Shown: positions 56,032-64,000, numbered from the stretch's first letter. The stretch is DNA of 64,000 nucleotides from Ilyomonas sp963847085 (GCA_963847085.1 CAWJYO010000002.1:1-64000); one strand, 5' to 3'. A program made the numbers and translations. Notes: generated by a model from the sequence alone, not told the origin.

Positions 56032-57306
56032 TTATTCATTAATATCATATTCCTTCAATTTTCGGTATAAGGTTCGTTCACTGATGCCCAGGTCAGAAGC
56101 GGCATCTTTGCGTTTACCTCTGTGTTTTTTTAAGGCTTTTACAATCAGCTCTTTTTCTTTATCTACAATATTCAGTGTTTCTTCTACTTCTTCATGGTCG
56201 GCAATATTGCTGGGAATTAAAACCGGCTGACCATTGGACGAACCATTAGAAGACAACACGGAAGGTTGCAATGCCGATTGATGATTGGCTCCGTTGTTGC
56301 TGGCTGCCGGTTCGTAATCTTCATAATCCTGTAGCAACTGTTCGCGTGTGCTGTCCATAGCCCTTGATGAAAGCGATGGGTTTTTTAAGATGTCAACAAA
56401 CATGCGTTTCAGTTCGGTAACATCTTTTTTCATATCGAAAAAAAGCTTGTATAAGATTTCCCGCTCATTGGCAAACTCACTGCTATTGTTTTGCCTGGAA
56501 GCCAATACCGGCAGGCGGTTCATCATTTTTTCGGGAAGAAAACCACGCAGGGTTTGTGCATTGACATTAGGATCGGTTGAGAGCACTGAAATTTGTTCTG
56601 CTATGTTTTTTAATTCGCGAACATTACCGGGCCAGGTATAATTTACCAACAAATTCTTCGCTTCATCATCTAATTGAACGGGCGTGGTTTTATAACGGTC
56701 GGCAAAGTCGGAAACAAATTTTCGGAATAGCAAAAAAATGTCTTCTTTTCTATCCCGCAAAGCCGGAACACGAATGGGAACGGTGCTTAAACGATAGTAT
56801 AAATCTTCCCGGAAACGACCGTTTTGTGTGGATTCATACAAATCGCGGTTGGTAGCAGCAATTACACGCACATCTGTTTTTTGCACTTTGGAAGAACCAA
56901 CGCGAATGAATTCGCCGGTCTCCAAAACACGCAGCAAACGGGCTTGTGTGCCGATAGGCATTTCACCAATTTCATCTAAAAAAATAGTGCCACCGCTTAC
57001 TGTTTCGAAGTAGCCTTTGCGACTATCTACTGCGCCGGTAAACGAACCTTTTTCATGTCCGAATAATTCAGAATCTATGGTGCCTTCGGGAATGGCACCG
57101 CAATTCACTGCAATAAACGGATTGTGCTTGCGCGATGACAAGGCATGAATGATATGCGAAAACGCTTCTTTACCAACACCACTTTCACCTACAATTAAAA
57201 CGCTTAAATCGGTTGTTGATACTTGTACGGCTACGTTCAAAGCGTGATTAAGAGCAGATGAATTTCCAATGATTCCAAAGCGGTTTTTTATAGATTGTAT
57301 ATCCAT
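56032..57306 (-). CDS. Sigma-54-dependent Fis-family transcriptional regulator (no receiver domain)
   Basis: The protein of about 424 residues begins directly with the AAA+ domain: GNSSALNHALNVA, Walker A GESGVGKEAF, the sigma-54 contact loop GHEKGSFTGAVDS (GSFTGA in place of GAFTGA), Walker B GGTIFLDEIGEMP and the arginine-finger region. A Ser/Asn-rich linker leads to a C-terminal Fis-type helix-turn-helix (LGISERTLYRKLKEYDINE). No receiver or sensor domain is present, so control must come from a partner or from expression. The ATG at 57306 overlaps the hepT stop by one base. Confidence 0.92.
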   Translation of the reverse strand: MDIQSIKNRFGIIGNSSALNHALNVAVQVSTTDLSVLIVGESGVGKEAFSHIIHALSSRKHNPFIAVNCGAIPEGTIDSELFGHEKGSFTGAVDSRKGYFETVSGGTIFLDEIGEMPIGTQARLLRVLETGEFIRVGSSKVQKTDVRVIAATNRDLYESTQNGRFREDLYYRLSTVPIRVPALRDRKEDIFLLFRKFVSDFADRYKTTPVQLDDEAKNLLVNYTWPGNVRELKNIAEQISVLSTDPNVNAQTLRGFLPEKMMNRLPVLASRQNNSSEFANEREILYKLFFDMKKDVTELKRMFVDILKNPSLSSRAMDSTREQLLQDYEDYEPAASNNGANHQSALQPSVLSSNGSSNGQPVLIPSNIADHEEVEETLNIVDKEKELIVKALKKHRGKRKDAASDLGISERTLYRKLKEYDINE

Positions 57307-57647
57307 TAAGATGTTTCGTTTAATAGCTGAAGCACTTCGGTTTTTAAAACAGGCAGATGATGAAAGATGATATTCCAAATCGTTGCATCTTCAATCAAAT
57401 CGTAAGCATGAACCAGAATGTGCCTTAGATATATAATTTTGGGTTTGTTGGTAATTAAAATGGCTTTATCTATTTTGTTGATTTGATACATGGCTTCTCC
57501 GATGATGGCTAATCTTCTTTCGACTGCATCCGTTACTGTAAGATTGTTTTCATAATCAGAAAAAGCGTGAATGCCTTTTACATGAATTTCGATAGCATCA
57601 ATGGAAAGCAAGATGTCTTCCAAATACTTTTTAAGAGTGATCTTCAT
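57306..57647 (-). CDS. hepT: HepT-like toxin (DUF86)
   Basis: The 113-residue helical protein carries the HEPN active-site motif RX4HXY in RHILVHAY, characteristic of HepT ribonuclease toxins of type VII toxin-antitoxin modules. The upstream overlapping gene encodes a matching MntA nucleotidyltransferase antitoxin, which in studied cases inactivates HepT by adding AMP to the Tyr of this motif. The stop TAA shares a base with the start of the sigma-54 regulator, so these genes are translationally coupled, which is unusual for a toxin module. Confidence 0.88.
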   Translation of the reverse strand: MKITLKKYLEDILLSIDAIEIHVKGIHAFSDYENNLTVTDAVERRLAIIGEAMYQINKIDKAILITNKPKIIYLRHILVHAYDLIEDATIWNIIFHHLPVLKTEVLQLLNETS

Positions 57648-57954
57648 AAATTCGAATTCGATCTTTCTGAACCTGTTCTAAAAAGTATTTGTTCTTTATT
57701 TTTTTTTCTGCTACCAAATCAACTTTTCGCCCTGTTATTTTTTCTAACCGAAATAAAAAATCAAAATAATCAAAATAAGGTGGCAACAAATTACCGTTCA
57801 CATCAACCTGAAATGAAAATAAAAAATCGAGATCGCTTTGTTTGTTATAATCTTCTCCTCTTGCTCCCGAACCAAACAAATACAAAGATTTTACGTTCAT
57901 TTCTTCACATGCCTTGTGTATTTCAGTAAGCTGATTGGAAAGAATATTTATCAT
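57631..57954 (-). CDS. mntA: MntA-like minimal nucleotidyltransferase antitoxin
   Basis: The 107-residue protein has the minimal nucleotidyltransferase signature FGSGARGEDYNKQSDLDFLF, with the GS and DxD residues that bind Mg-ATP. The spacing between GS and DxD is 11, one more than in the best-known members. It overlaps hepT by 17 bases, as normal for the module. Its start lies seven bases after the miaB stop. The pair thus sits inside a housekeeping gene run. Confidence 0.88.
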   Translation of the reverse strand: MINILSNQLTEIHKACEEMNVKSLYLFGSGARGEDYNKQSDLDFLFSFQVDVNGNLLPPYFDYFDFLFRLEKITGRKVDLVAEKKIKNKYFLEQVQKDRIRIYEDHS

Positions 57955-57961
57955 CTTCTTA

Positions 57962-59385
57962 TTACTTGTTTAGTAATTCGCCCAATAACGTCGCCTGTGT
58001 ACAATCGCTCACTCTTACTTCTACATAATCGCCCTTTTGCAAAGAAGCATTTCCTTTCGAAAACACAATCACTTTGTTTTGCGAGTTGCGTCCCATCCAA
58101 TCATCATTACTGCGTTTGCTTTCGCCTTCAATTAATACCTCAAACGTTTTACCAATATCCCGCTGATTGCTTTGCAGCGAAAGTTTGTTTTGCACCGCAA
58201 CAATTTCCTGCAAGCGTCTTTTTTTAATGGCTTCAGGAATATCGTCTTTATAACGGCGCGCTGCCAATGTGCCCGGGCGTTCGCTGTAAAAAAACATATA
58301 GCTCATGTCATAACCGCTATACTCCATGATAGATAAAGTATCCTGATGTTCTTCTTCTGTTTCCGTACAGAAACCCGTAATTACATCGCTGCTAATGCCA
58401 CAACCGGGAAGGATGGTTTTGATTTGCGCCACTTTTGCCATGTACCATTCGCGGGTATAAGTGCGGTTCATCAATTGCAAAATTCTGGTGTTTCCGCTTT
58501 GCACCGGAAGATGAATGTACTTGCAGATGTTGTCGTATTTTGCCATCGTATGCAGCACTTCTTCCGTAATATCTTTAGGATGAGAAGTGCTGAAACGCAC
58601 GCGTAGCAAGGGATTGATGAGTGCAACCATCTGAAGCAACTTTGCAAACGTTACCGCTTCAGCCGGTTTCTTCATTCAGCCAATAATAACTGTCCACATT
58701 TTGCCCAAGTAAGGTTACTTCTTTATAACCTCTATCAAACAAATCCTTTGCTTCTGCAACAATGGAAAACGCATTGCGGCTGCGTTCTCTTCCACGTGTA
58801 AAAGGCACCACGCAAAATGAGCACATATTGTTGCAGCCGCGCATGATGGAAACAAAAGCTGTAACGCCATTTGTGTTCAATCGTACCGGCGAAATATCAG
58901 CATACGTTTCTTCTCGGCTTAATAAAACATTTACACCTTTTTGCCCCGTTTCGGCTTCTTCTATCAATGATGGCAAACTACGATACGCATCAGGTCCAAC
59001 AACAATATCAACCAGCTTTTCTTCTTCTAACAATTTCGATTTTAACCGTTCTGCCATGCAGCCCAAAACTGCCTACCAATAGGCCTGGCTTTTTTTCTTT
59101 TTGCTTGCGAAATTCGGTCAATCTTTTGCGTACTGTTTGTTCTGCTTTTTCACGAATCGAGCAAGTGTTCAACAAAACAATGTCGGCTTCTTCCGCATTT
59201 CGCGTAGCGCCAAAACCTTCGCCATTTAAAATAGAAGCTACAATTTCGCTATCGCTAAAGTTCATCTGGCAGCCATAGCTTTCTATGTAAAATTTTTTAT
59301 CGTACACATTCAAATCCAAAGCAAAAGGCGCAAATGCTTCGCCTTGTTTTTGTTCATCATGTACTTTAGTAGAAAATAGTTCCAT
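57962..59385 (-). CDS. miaB: tRNA methylthiotransferase MiaB (two frameshifts)
   Basis: MiaB is a radical-SAM enzyme that methylthiolates N6-isopentenyladenosine at position 37 of tRNAs. Piece 1 (from 59385) has YIESYGCQMNFSDSEIV and VLLNTCSIREKAEQTVRKR. After a shift near 59060, piece 2 has MGCMAERLK, VSIMRGCNNMCSFCVVPFTRGRERSR (radical-SAM cysteines) and TLLGQNVDSY. After a shift near 58670, piece 3 has RFSTSHPKDI, HLPVQSGNTRIL and the TRAM domain to the stop. All key residues are present when joined, so I read the breaks as errors. mntA follows on the same strand. Confidence 0.9.
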
Positions 59386-59476
59386 CCGGTAAAAAATAAA
59401 GGGGCAAAAATAACAAAAAACAACTACGATGTCAGATTGACAGAATGTTAACAGCTTGTTTTTTTAGCTTCAAAAG

Positions 59477-59484
59477 TATATTTG
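59477..59484 (+). promoter_or_regulatory. TATATTTG minus-7 promoter element of the DUF3078 gene
   Basis: A perfect TAnnTTTG match 21 bases before the ATG at 59506. Confidence 0.5.
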
Positions 59485-59505
59485 CCCGCTCTTGCACAAA
59501 GACCA

Positions 59506-60474
59506 ATGATTATGATGCAACGAATTGTCGTTTTTATTCTTTCTAACGTGTTGTTTTTTATTGCTGCTACTGCTCAGGATATTCCGGTTAGAACATTGCC
59601 GAATGAAATTTTTAGAAGCGTGAAAAAAGATGATAAGGATACTACCAAATGGATTTGGAAACGCGGTGGATTGGTAAACTTAAATCTATCACAAGGTTCG
59701 TTAAGCAACTGGTCGGCGGGCGGCGATAATTTTTCAATGTCGCTTAACTCTCATGTTAATTATCTCGTGTTTTATCGAAAAGGTTTGCATACATGGGACA
59801 ATAGTTTCGACTTCAATTTTGGATATGTACAAGCTTCGTCGTTAGGAAGCAGGAAGAATGATGATAGAATTGATTTTTTATCGAAATACGGACGCCAGAT
59901 TGATAGTTCTAAAAAGCTCTATGCTTCAACGCTTTTTGACTTCCGTTCACAATTGTTTGATGGGAGAAATTATACAAGCAATACAGAAAGCGATCTTACA
60001 TCTACTTTTCTTTCGCCTGCTTATATTATTCTTTCTGTAGGGTTTGACTACAAACCAAAGCCAACATTTTCCCTTTTCTTTTCGCCACTAACCAACCGTA
60101 CCACTTTGGTTACAAGCAATAGAATATCTGCCAAAGGATCTTATGGCGTTGACACTGGTAAACATATTTATAATGAAGTGGGAGCGTTTGCTTCTATCAA
60201 CTATTTTTTGAACATTAAAAAAGATGTCATTACTTACAAAGGCCGCCTCGATTTATTCAGCAATTATGTGCGCAATCCGCAAAATATAAACCTTTATATG
60301 ACCAATTTGTTTTCGTTCAAAATCAATAAATTCCTGGCAGCTACTTATAGCTTAGAAACCATTTATGACGATAATATAAAATTATTCGGGCCGAATCATA
60401 CCAGTCCTGGTTTGCAATTAAAAAGCTTGATCGGCATTGGCTTTACGATGCCGTTTGCGGAGGAAAAACGGTAG
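59506..60474 (+). CDS. DUF3078-domain outer-membrane protein
   Basis: The 322-residue protein has a signal peptide (IVVFILSNVLFFIAATAQ) and a beta-rich domain with WKRGGLVNLNLSQGSLSNWSAGGDNFSMSLN, the opening signature of DUF3078. Alternating aromatic and polar strands continue through the C-terminal half, as in an outer-membrane barrel. It is widespread in Bacteroidota with unknown function. I choose the ATG at 59506, and 59515 is also possible. Confidence 0.87.
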   Translation: MIMMQRIVVFILSNVLFFIAATAQDIPVRTLPNEIFRSVKKDDKDTTKWIWKRGGLVNLNLSQGSLSNWSAGGDNFSMSLNSHVNYLVFYRKGLHTWDNSFDFNFGYVQASSLGSRKNDDRIDFLSKYGRQIDSSKKLYASTLFDFRSQLFDGRNYTSNTESDLTSTFLSPAYIILSVGFDYKPKPTFSLFFSPLTNRTTLVTSNRISAKGSYGVDTGKHIYNEVGAFASINYFLNIKKDVITYKGRLDLFSNYVRNPQNINLYMTNLFSFKINKFLAATYSLETIYDDNIKLFGPNHTSPGLQLKSLIGIGFTMPFAEEKR

Positions 60475-60532
60475 TGAGGATAATCTCAACTGGGATGGTT
60501 GGGGATTTATAGGATAATGACAAAATGAAAGG

Positions 60533-60543
60533 TTTGTTTTTGC
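60533..60543 (-). repeat. TTTGTTTTTGC word in the convergent gap after the DUF3078 gene
   Basis: This exact copy lies 58 bases after one stop and 61 bases after the other in a convergent intergenic gap, the typical place for this word in the window. Confidence 0.55.
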
Positions 60544-60604
60544 ACCAATATTCAATTATGCTTTTTTAATATTCAACCCAATAAATTCGTGCACAAAATC
60601 TGTG

Positions 60605-61123
60605 TTATCTGGGTTCCATTTTTATTCCAAGCTTCTTTGACAGCCAGCTTTCTTTGATGGGAACAATCCATTTGTTTAGCAACTCTTCTTTGGTAGAAAC
60701 CAGGTTATTAAAAAATAAAGTTTCGGGAGTGAGAAAACCGTTTTCTATTGCATAGTTTACCTGCGAAAGCGGCAACAATTGAATGTTTTCTTTTGCATAA
60801 AAAGCAAGCGTTTGCCGGTCAAATAAATTCAATTTGTAAGTGCTTTCAAGCTGCTTTATCAACCGCACCGAACTATCGGTGCTGCAACCACTTACGCCGG
60901 TTGCTGTTTCATCTGCCATGATGATAATGAATTGCCCGAAAAGCAGGTTAGCAAAGCCTTTCACAGATGTGCCATGACTATTCCAGGTCTTTACAAAATC
61001 TTCCAGCAAAGGTTCCATGGAAAGCGCTTCTGTAATTAAAAACCTGCGATTACTTTGGTAAATCCAAACCCTTGATGAAGGATAAAATTCTTCGGGTATA
61101 TATTGTGCGTATTCTAAATTCAT
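60605..61123 (-). CDS. Conserved Bacteroidota hypothetical protein, 172 residues
   Basis: The product begins with YAQYIPEEFYPSSRVWIYQSNRRF and has FIIIMADETATGVSGCSTDSSVRLIKQLE and FDRQTLAFY in the middle. I have seen proteins of this pattern in Bacteroidota genomes, sometimes wrongly named ABC transporter ATPase. There is no Walker A motif here, so that name is not supported. It is soluble, with no signal peptide. It shares strand with the CCG Fe-S gene, with one motif word (61127-61137) directly upstream of its ATG. Confidence 0.65.
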   Translation of the reverse strand: MNLEYAQYIPEEFYPSSRVWIYQSNRRFLITEALSMEPLLEDFVKTWNSHGTSVKGFANLLFGQFIIIMADETATGVSGCSTDSSVRLIKQLESTYKLNLFDRQTLAFYAKENIQLLPLSQVNYAIENGFLTPETLFFNNLVSTKEELLNKWIVPIKESWLSKKLGIKMEPR

Positions 61124-61159
61124 GTTTTTGTTTTTGCCTATATTTTATTGTTCAATTCA

Positions 61160-61960
61160 TTACTCACTATTCACAACTCGCTCTTCCATACTCATCGCAA
61201 TCAACTCCGCCACATCCAATACTTTTACATCGGCTTCTTTTTCTTTGTTTTTTACGCCATCTGTCATCATGGTATTGCAAAAAGGGCAAGCCGCTGCAAT
61301 GATGTTTGCGCTGGTAGCAAGGGCTTCTTCGGTTCGTTCAATGTTGATTCTTTTACTGCCCGGCTCGTCTTCTTTAAAGTATTGTGCACCACCGGCACCA
61401 CAGCACAAGCCCTTGCTGCGACAGCGTTTCATCTCTACCAGTTCAGCATCCAATGCCTCCAACACTTTGCGTGGCGCTTCATAAATATCGTTGGCTCTGC
61501 CCAAATAACAACTGTCGTGAAACGTGATACGTTTGCCTTTGAAGGCGCCGCCTTCTTTCAATTTTATTTTGCCTTCATCAATGAGTTGTTGTAAGTATTG
61601 GGTATGATGAATCACTTCATAATTACCACCCAATTCGGGATATTCATTTTTAAAAATGTTGAAGCAATGCGGGCAAGCCGTTACTATTTTTTTGATGCCA
61701 TAACCATTCAAAATCTGGATGTTGTTGTATGCCATCATTTGAAACAAAAACTCATTGCCGGCGCGGCGTGCAGGGTCGCCGGTACACGCCTCTTCTTTCC
61801 CCAAAATAGCAAATTTGATATTGAGTTTTTGCAGGATGGAAGCAAATGCACGTGTTATTTTTTGCGCTCTCTGATCGAACGAGCCAGCACATCCCACCCA
61901 AAATAAAATGTCGGGTGTTTCGCCATTCATCATCATTTCTGCCATGCTGGGTATGTTCAT
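61160..61960 (-). CDS. CCG-domain Fe-S protein (heterodisulfide-reductase-like)
   Basis: The 266-residue protein has two cysteine-rich CCG-type domains, with WVGCAGSFDQRAQ, ACTGDPARRAGNEF, VTACPHCFNIFKNEY, FHDSCYLGRANDIYEAPR, CCGAGGAQYF and AACPFCNTMM. These bind special Fe-S clusters in HdrB/GlpC-like electron-transfer proteins. In related genomes such a gene follows one for a larger ferredoxin-domain protein. That gene is not beside it here. The electron donor and acceptor cannot be told. Confidence 0.87.
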   Translation of the reverse strand: MNIPSMAEMMMNGETPDILFWVGCAGSFDQRAQKITRAFASILQKLNIKFAILGKEEACTGDPARRAGNEFLFQMMAYNNIQILNGYGIKKIVTACPHCFNIFKNEYPELGGNYEVIHHTQYLQQLIDEGKIKLKEGGAFKGKRITFHDSCYLGRANDIYEAPRKVLEALDAELVEMKRCRSKGLCCGAGGAQYFKEDEPGSKRINIERTEEALATSANIIAAACPFCNTMMTDGVKNKEKEADVKVLDVAELIAMSMEERVVNSE

Positions 61961-61980
61961 GTTGTTGCGTAGTTGATAGT

Positions 61981-62014
61981 TTGTTTTTACTCAATTTTTC
62001 GGGCAAAAACAAAA
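61981..62014. repeat. Facing pair of motif words upstream of the CCG gene
   Basis: TTTGTTTTTACTC (61981-61993) faces an exact GCAAAAACAAA (62004-62014) followed by AGAG. The pair forms a hairpin with a stem of about 10-14 bases and lies between purQ and the CCG Fe-S gene, both on the minus strand. Confidence 0.6.
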
Positions 62015-62037
62015 GAGTAGTTACTGTTGCAATAAAA

Positions 62038-62715
62038 TCAATTCAATCCTAATAAAGAAAATACTTTTAAGCCATCGGTATTATGGAGCAATGAAGAGGT
62101 GGCTCGCTCAGGATGCGGCATCATTCCCCACACATTATTTTCTTTATTTCTAATGCCTGCAATGTTGCGGATGGCACCATTGGGATTGTATGCCAAATCA
62201 ATATCATTTACATCACTTACATTGCCTTTTTCATCGCAATAACGAAACAAAATCTGGTTGTTCTTTTCGAGTTCATCTAATGTTGCATCGTCGGCATAAT
62301 ATCTGCCATCGCCGTGAGCAACAGGTATTTTTAAAGCTTCGCTATCGTTGCCTTTGATAAACACATTTTTACATACAAACTGCCGATGGCCATTGTTCAA
62401 TAATACGCCTGGAAGCAAACCCGCTTCACATAAAATCTGAAATCCGTTGCAAACACCGAGCACTTTTCCGCCTTTGTTGGCAAACTCGATTACGCTTTGC
62501 ATCATCGGGCTGAAACGCGCGATGGCGCCGCATCGCAGATAATCGCCAAAAGAAAATCCGCCAGGCAAAACAATACAATCATCAGTAGTAAAATGGCTGA
62601 TGTCTTTATCTTTATGCCAAAGCATAATCACTTCTTTATTCAGATTAAATTGCAAAGCATTTTGCATGTCGCGGTCGCAATTGGAACCCGGGAAAACAAC
62701 CACACCAAATTTCAT
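62038..62715 (-). CDS. purQ: Phosphoribosylformylglycinamidine synthase subunit PurQ
   Basis: PurQ is the glutaminase subunit of FGAM synthase in purine synthesis. The ATG at 62715 gives 225 residues starting MKFGVVVFPGSNCDRDM, with FSFGDYLRCGAIAR, nucleophile Cys in VLGVCNGFQILCE and the closing His/Glu in MMPHPERAT. The open frame upstream lacks homology. A TAnnTTTG element (minus strand, 62734-62741) precedes it. purL and purS are not seen nearby. Confidence 0.95.
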   Translation of the reverse strand: MKFGVVVFPGSNCDRDMQNALQFNLNKEVIMLWHKDKDISHFTTDDCIVLPGGFSFGDYLRCGAIARFSPMMQSVIEFANKGGKVLGVCNGFQILCEAGLLPGVLLNNGHRQFVCKNVFIKGNDSEALKIPVAHGDGRYYADDATLDELEKNNQILFRYCDEKGNVSDVNDIDLAYNPNGAIRNIAGIRNKENNVWGMMPHPERATSSLLHNTDGLKVFSLLGLN

Positions 62716-62733
62716 AATGTAACAGTTGAAAAG

Positions 62734-62741
62734 CAAAAATA
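62734..62741 (-). promoter_or_regulatory. TATTTTTG minus-7 promoter element of purQ
   Basis: On the minus strand this is a TAnnTTTG match ending 18 bases before the purQ ATG. Confidence 0.45.
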
Positions 62742-62765
62742 AACTCCTGCGCCTGAAATGTTTGT

Positions 62766-63746
62766 TTAAGTTTTTAACCAAAACCAATTGTTGAAAATAA
62801 TAACCACAATCAGTAGCCAGAATACGATGGTTTGCAGCCATTCGTTTTTTGAATATACAAACGAATTGCTGCTTAAAGCAGCGGCAGGTATCATGCCTAA
62901 CAGTAAAACGTTTGTATCTTCTCCCTTCAACACAAACAATAATGGAATACTCAACACAAACATAATAAACAATACGCTCCAGCAACGGCGGGTTTGAATG
63001 ATCATTTTGCCAGTGTTTGATTGCCAGACAGCAATACCCCAAACAATCAACAAAGCGCTGGCTGCAATGGCGATGAGCAATGGCGTTTGTTTTTGCAGGT
63101 TTATTGCATGAAGATGAAAATGGGGAAGTGCTTTTGTAAAAGCAGCCAAATGATTGTTCAAAAACAAAAAGGAAGCTAACAAGTACGGTGGTGTTAGAAT
63201 ACCGAGCAGCAGAATCATCCATTCATTAAAACGAAATGCCCGCAGCAATGTTAATGCAATGAAGCAAAGAGGCAACAAAAACAAAGAAGGCGAATATATA
63301 AGTCCGGTTGTTCCAACCAACAAACCGATGTTGAAAATTAAAGGCTTGCTTTGCGGCGAACTGTACAACCTGGCAAGCAATGAAAACAACCAGATAATGA
63401 TAAAATTAATGAGTAACTCGGGTGTTATGTTGTTCCATGCGGGATAAAGGGAAGTGAGCAAAAGATAGCACAAAGCCGGAATGAAATATACTTTTGGAAA
63501 CATGCGCAGATTGTTAAGTACAGCGCTGATGCGCAAGGCCTGAACAATAACAATGGCATGATAAAAAAGAAATAAACCCAATGCCGGCAACGTGGATAAA
63601 GGCGATAAAAATTCCTTCATCAAGACGTCATTGCTATTCACCACAAGCTGTGGCGGCGCTACAATGAAATGACCATGAATAACAATGCTTAAAGCAATTA
63701 ACCAAAAAACACTAACCGCCGATTTATCACGAAAAATAGCAACCAC
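62766..63746 (-). CDS. DUF6427-like polytopic membrane protein
   Basis: The 326-residue protein has about eight hydrophobic helices and short loops, starting MVAIFRDKSAVSVFWLIALSIVIHGHF. FNIGLLVGTTGLIYSPSLFLLPLCFIAL and LRAFRFNEWMILLLGILTPPYLLA in the middle match what I know of DUF6427 in Bacteroidota. The function is unknown. Codons at 63086-63096 (LQKQT) are an exact motif word. The small gene at 63753 lies seven bases upstream on the same strand. Confidence 0.75.
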   Translation of the reverse strand: MVAIFRDKSAVSVFWLIALSIVIHGHFIVAPPQLVVNSNDVLMKEFLSPLSTLPALGLFLFYHAIVIVQALRISAVLNNLRMFPKVYFIPALCYLLLTSLYPAWNNITPELLINFIIIWLFSLLARLYSSPQSKPLIFNIGLLVGTTGLIYSPSLFLLPLCFIALTLLRAFRFNEWMILLLGILTPPYLLASFLFLNNHLAAFTKALPHFHLHAINLQKQTPLLIAIAASALLIVWGIAVWQSNTGKMIIQTRRCWSVLFIMFVLSIPLLFVLKGEDTNVLLLGMIPAAALSSNSFVYSKNEWLQTIVFWLLIVVIIFNNWFWLKT

Positions 63747-63752
63747 AGGCTT

Positions 63753-63989
63753 TTATTGAAAGTCAACTTTTGCAAAGCAAATATAGTTTCTGTACGTACA
63801 GGGAATAATCATTTGTTTAGCTGCTACCTGTTTGCCAAGCCGGGGCATAAATTCGTAACCACGGTCTAAATTTTTTAAAGTAGGTTGTTGTTCTACCTTA
63901 CCATCAGGCGTTACGGTTTGGTCGGAAAGAAGTACATTTTTGCGTTCGGTTTGATTATATAAAAAATGTACTTCATTGCCTGTGTTCAT
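63753..63989 (-). CDS. Small conserved protein at the window edge, 78 residues
   Basis: The reading frame has an ATG at 63989 and ends 63753, with NQTERKNVLLSDQTVTPDGKVEQQPTL and EFMPRLGKQVAAKQMIIPCTYRNYICFAKVDF. It looks like a folded soluble domain. I do not recognise the family. The window ends 11 bases upstream, so it could instead be the end of a longer gene. It is closely linked to the DUF6427 gene. Confidence 0.55.
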   Translation of the reverse strand: MNTGNEVHFLYNQTERKNVLLSDQTVTPDGKVEQQPTLKNLDRGYEFMPRLGKQVAAKQMIIPCTYRNYICFAKVDFQ

Positions 63990-64000
63990 AGTGATATAAC

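Noticed and set aside
60605..61123. ABC transporter ATPase
   Set aside because: Related proteins sometimes carry this name, but there is no Walker A, signature or Walker B motif in the 172-residue product.
8689..63096. The GCAAAAACAAA word as a promoter element
   Set aside because: Most intergenic copies are downstream of genes or in convergent gaps, occur on both strands, and many are within genes. The real promoters match TAnnTTTG, a different word.
62716..63222. Long N-terminal extension of purQ
   Set aside because: The extension overlaps the DUF6427 gene in another frame, while PurQ proteins start at MKFGVVVF.

Overview
The window is two unrelated pieces of DNA joined at about position 2442. 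Positions 1-2441 are very G+C-rich (roughly 70% or more by eye) and carry the actinobacterial fatty-acid synthase start region: the end of a PucR/FasR-type regulator, fabD, fabH and the first codons of acpP, in the order known from Streptomyces and relatives. At 2442 the sequence changes in mid-codon to A+T-rich DNA of a Bacteroidota bacterium, most likely a member of Chitinophagaceae. The Bacteroidota assignment rests on TAnnTTTG promoter elements, a PorP/SprF protein and a CHU_C sorting domain of the type IX secretion system, BshC, DUF3078 and DUF6427 proteins, and a tmRNA tag ending YAMAA. The join is best read as a chimeric contig, not as gene transfer.

Layout of the Bacteroidota part: a damaged tyrosine recombinase (2443-3034); glycogen genes glgA-glgC; a DsbD-type thiol:disulfide module; an RsbQ-like hydrolase overlapping a PAS histidine kinase; a BamA-like outer-membrane protein; pdhA; a TPR protein with ribH; a LutA-like Fe-S protein; EVE and TMEM175 proteins; lysC; a two-component system; ssb; pdeM; rpsA; bioF; PorP/SprF; upp. 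Positions 27-33.5 kb hold RDD / SpoIIM / DUF4129 / DUF4350 / MoxR / DUF58, followed by two tandem multi-PAS histidine kinases, a large T9SS-sorted surface protein, ssrA, a membrane-anchored MutS-like ATPase and pyrG. The last part has small basic/hydrophilic proteins, a Gfo/Idh oxidoreductase, rimO, bshC, purE, a ClC channel, tRNA-Gln, then a minus-strand run (secG, a TPR-tail protein, lptE, sigma-54 regulator, hepT, mntA, miaB), a DUF3078 protein, a CCG Fe-S protein, purQ and a DUF6427 membrane protein.

Many genes that should be intact are broken by one or more frameshifts (fabD, fabH, dsbD, the BamA-like gene, DUF58, both PAS kinases, Gfo/Idh, rimO, bshC, miaB). Together with the chimeric join this points to a low-coverage or error-prone assembly. 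Most of these genes are probably intact in the organism.

The most unusual signal is a short asymmetric word, GCAAAAACAAA (extended form GGCAAAAACAAAC). I count 29 exact copies on both strands of the Bacteroidota part, about one per 2 kb, and none in the actinobacterial part. It is concentrated just after stop codons, sometimes as inverted pairs that form terminator-like hairpins, and it also lies inside genes in all three reading frames. This distribution resembles the DNA-uptake sequences of Neisseria and Pasteurellaceae. I know of no described equivalent in this phylum.
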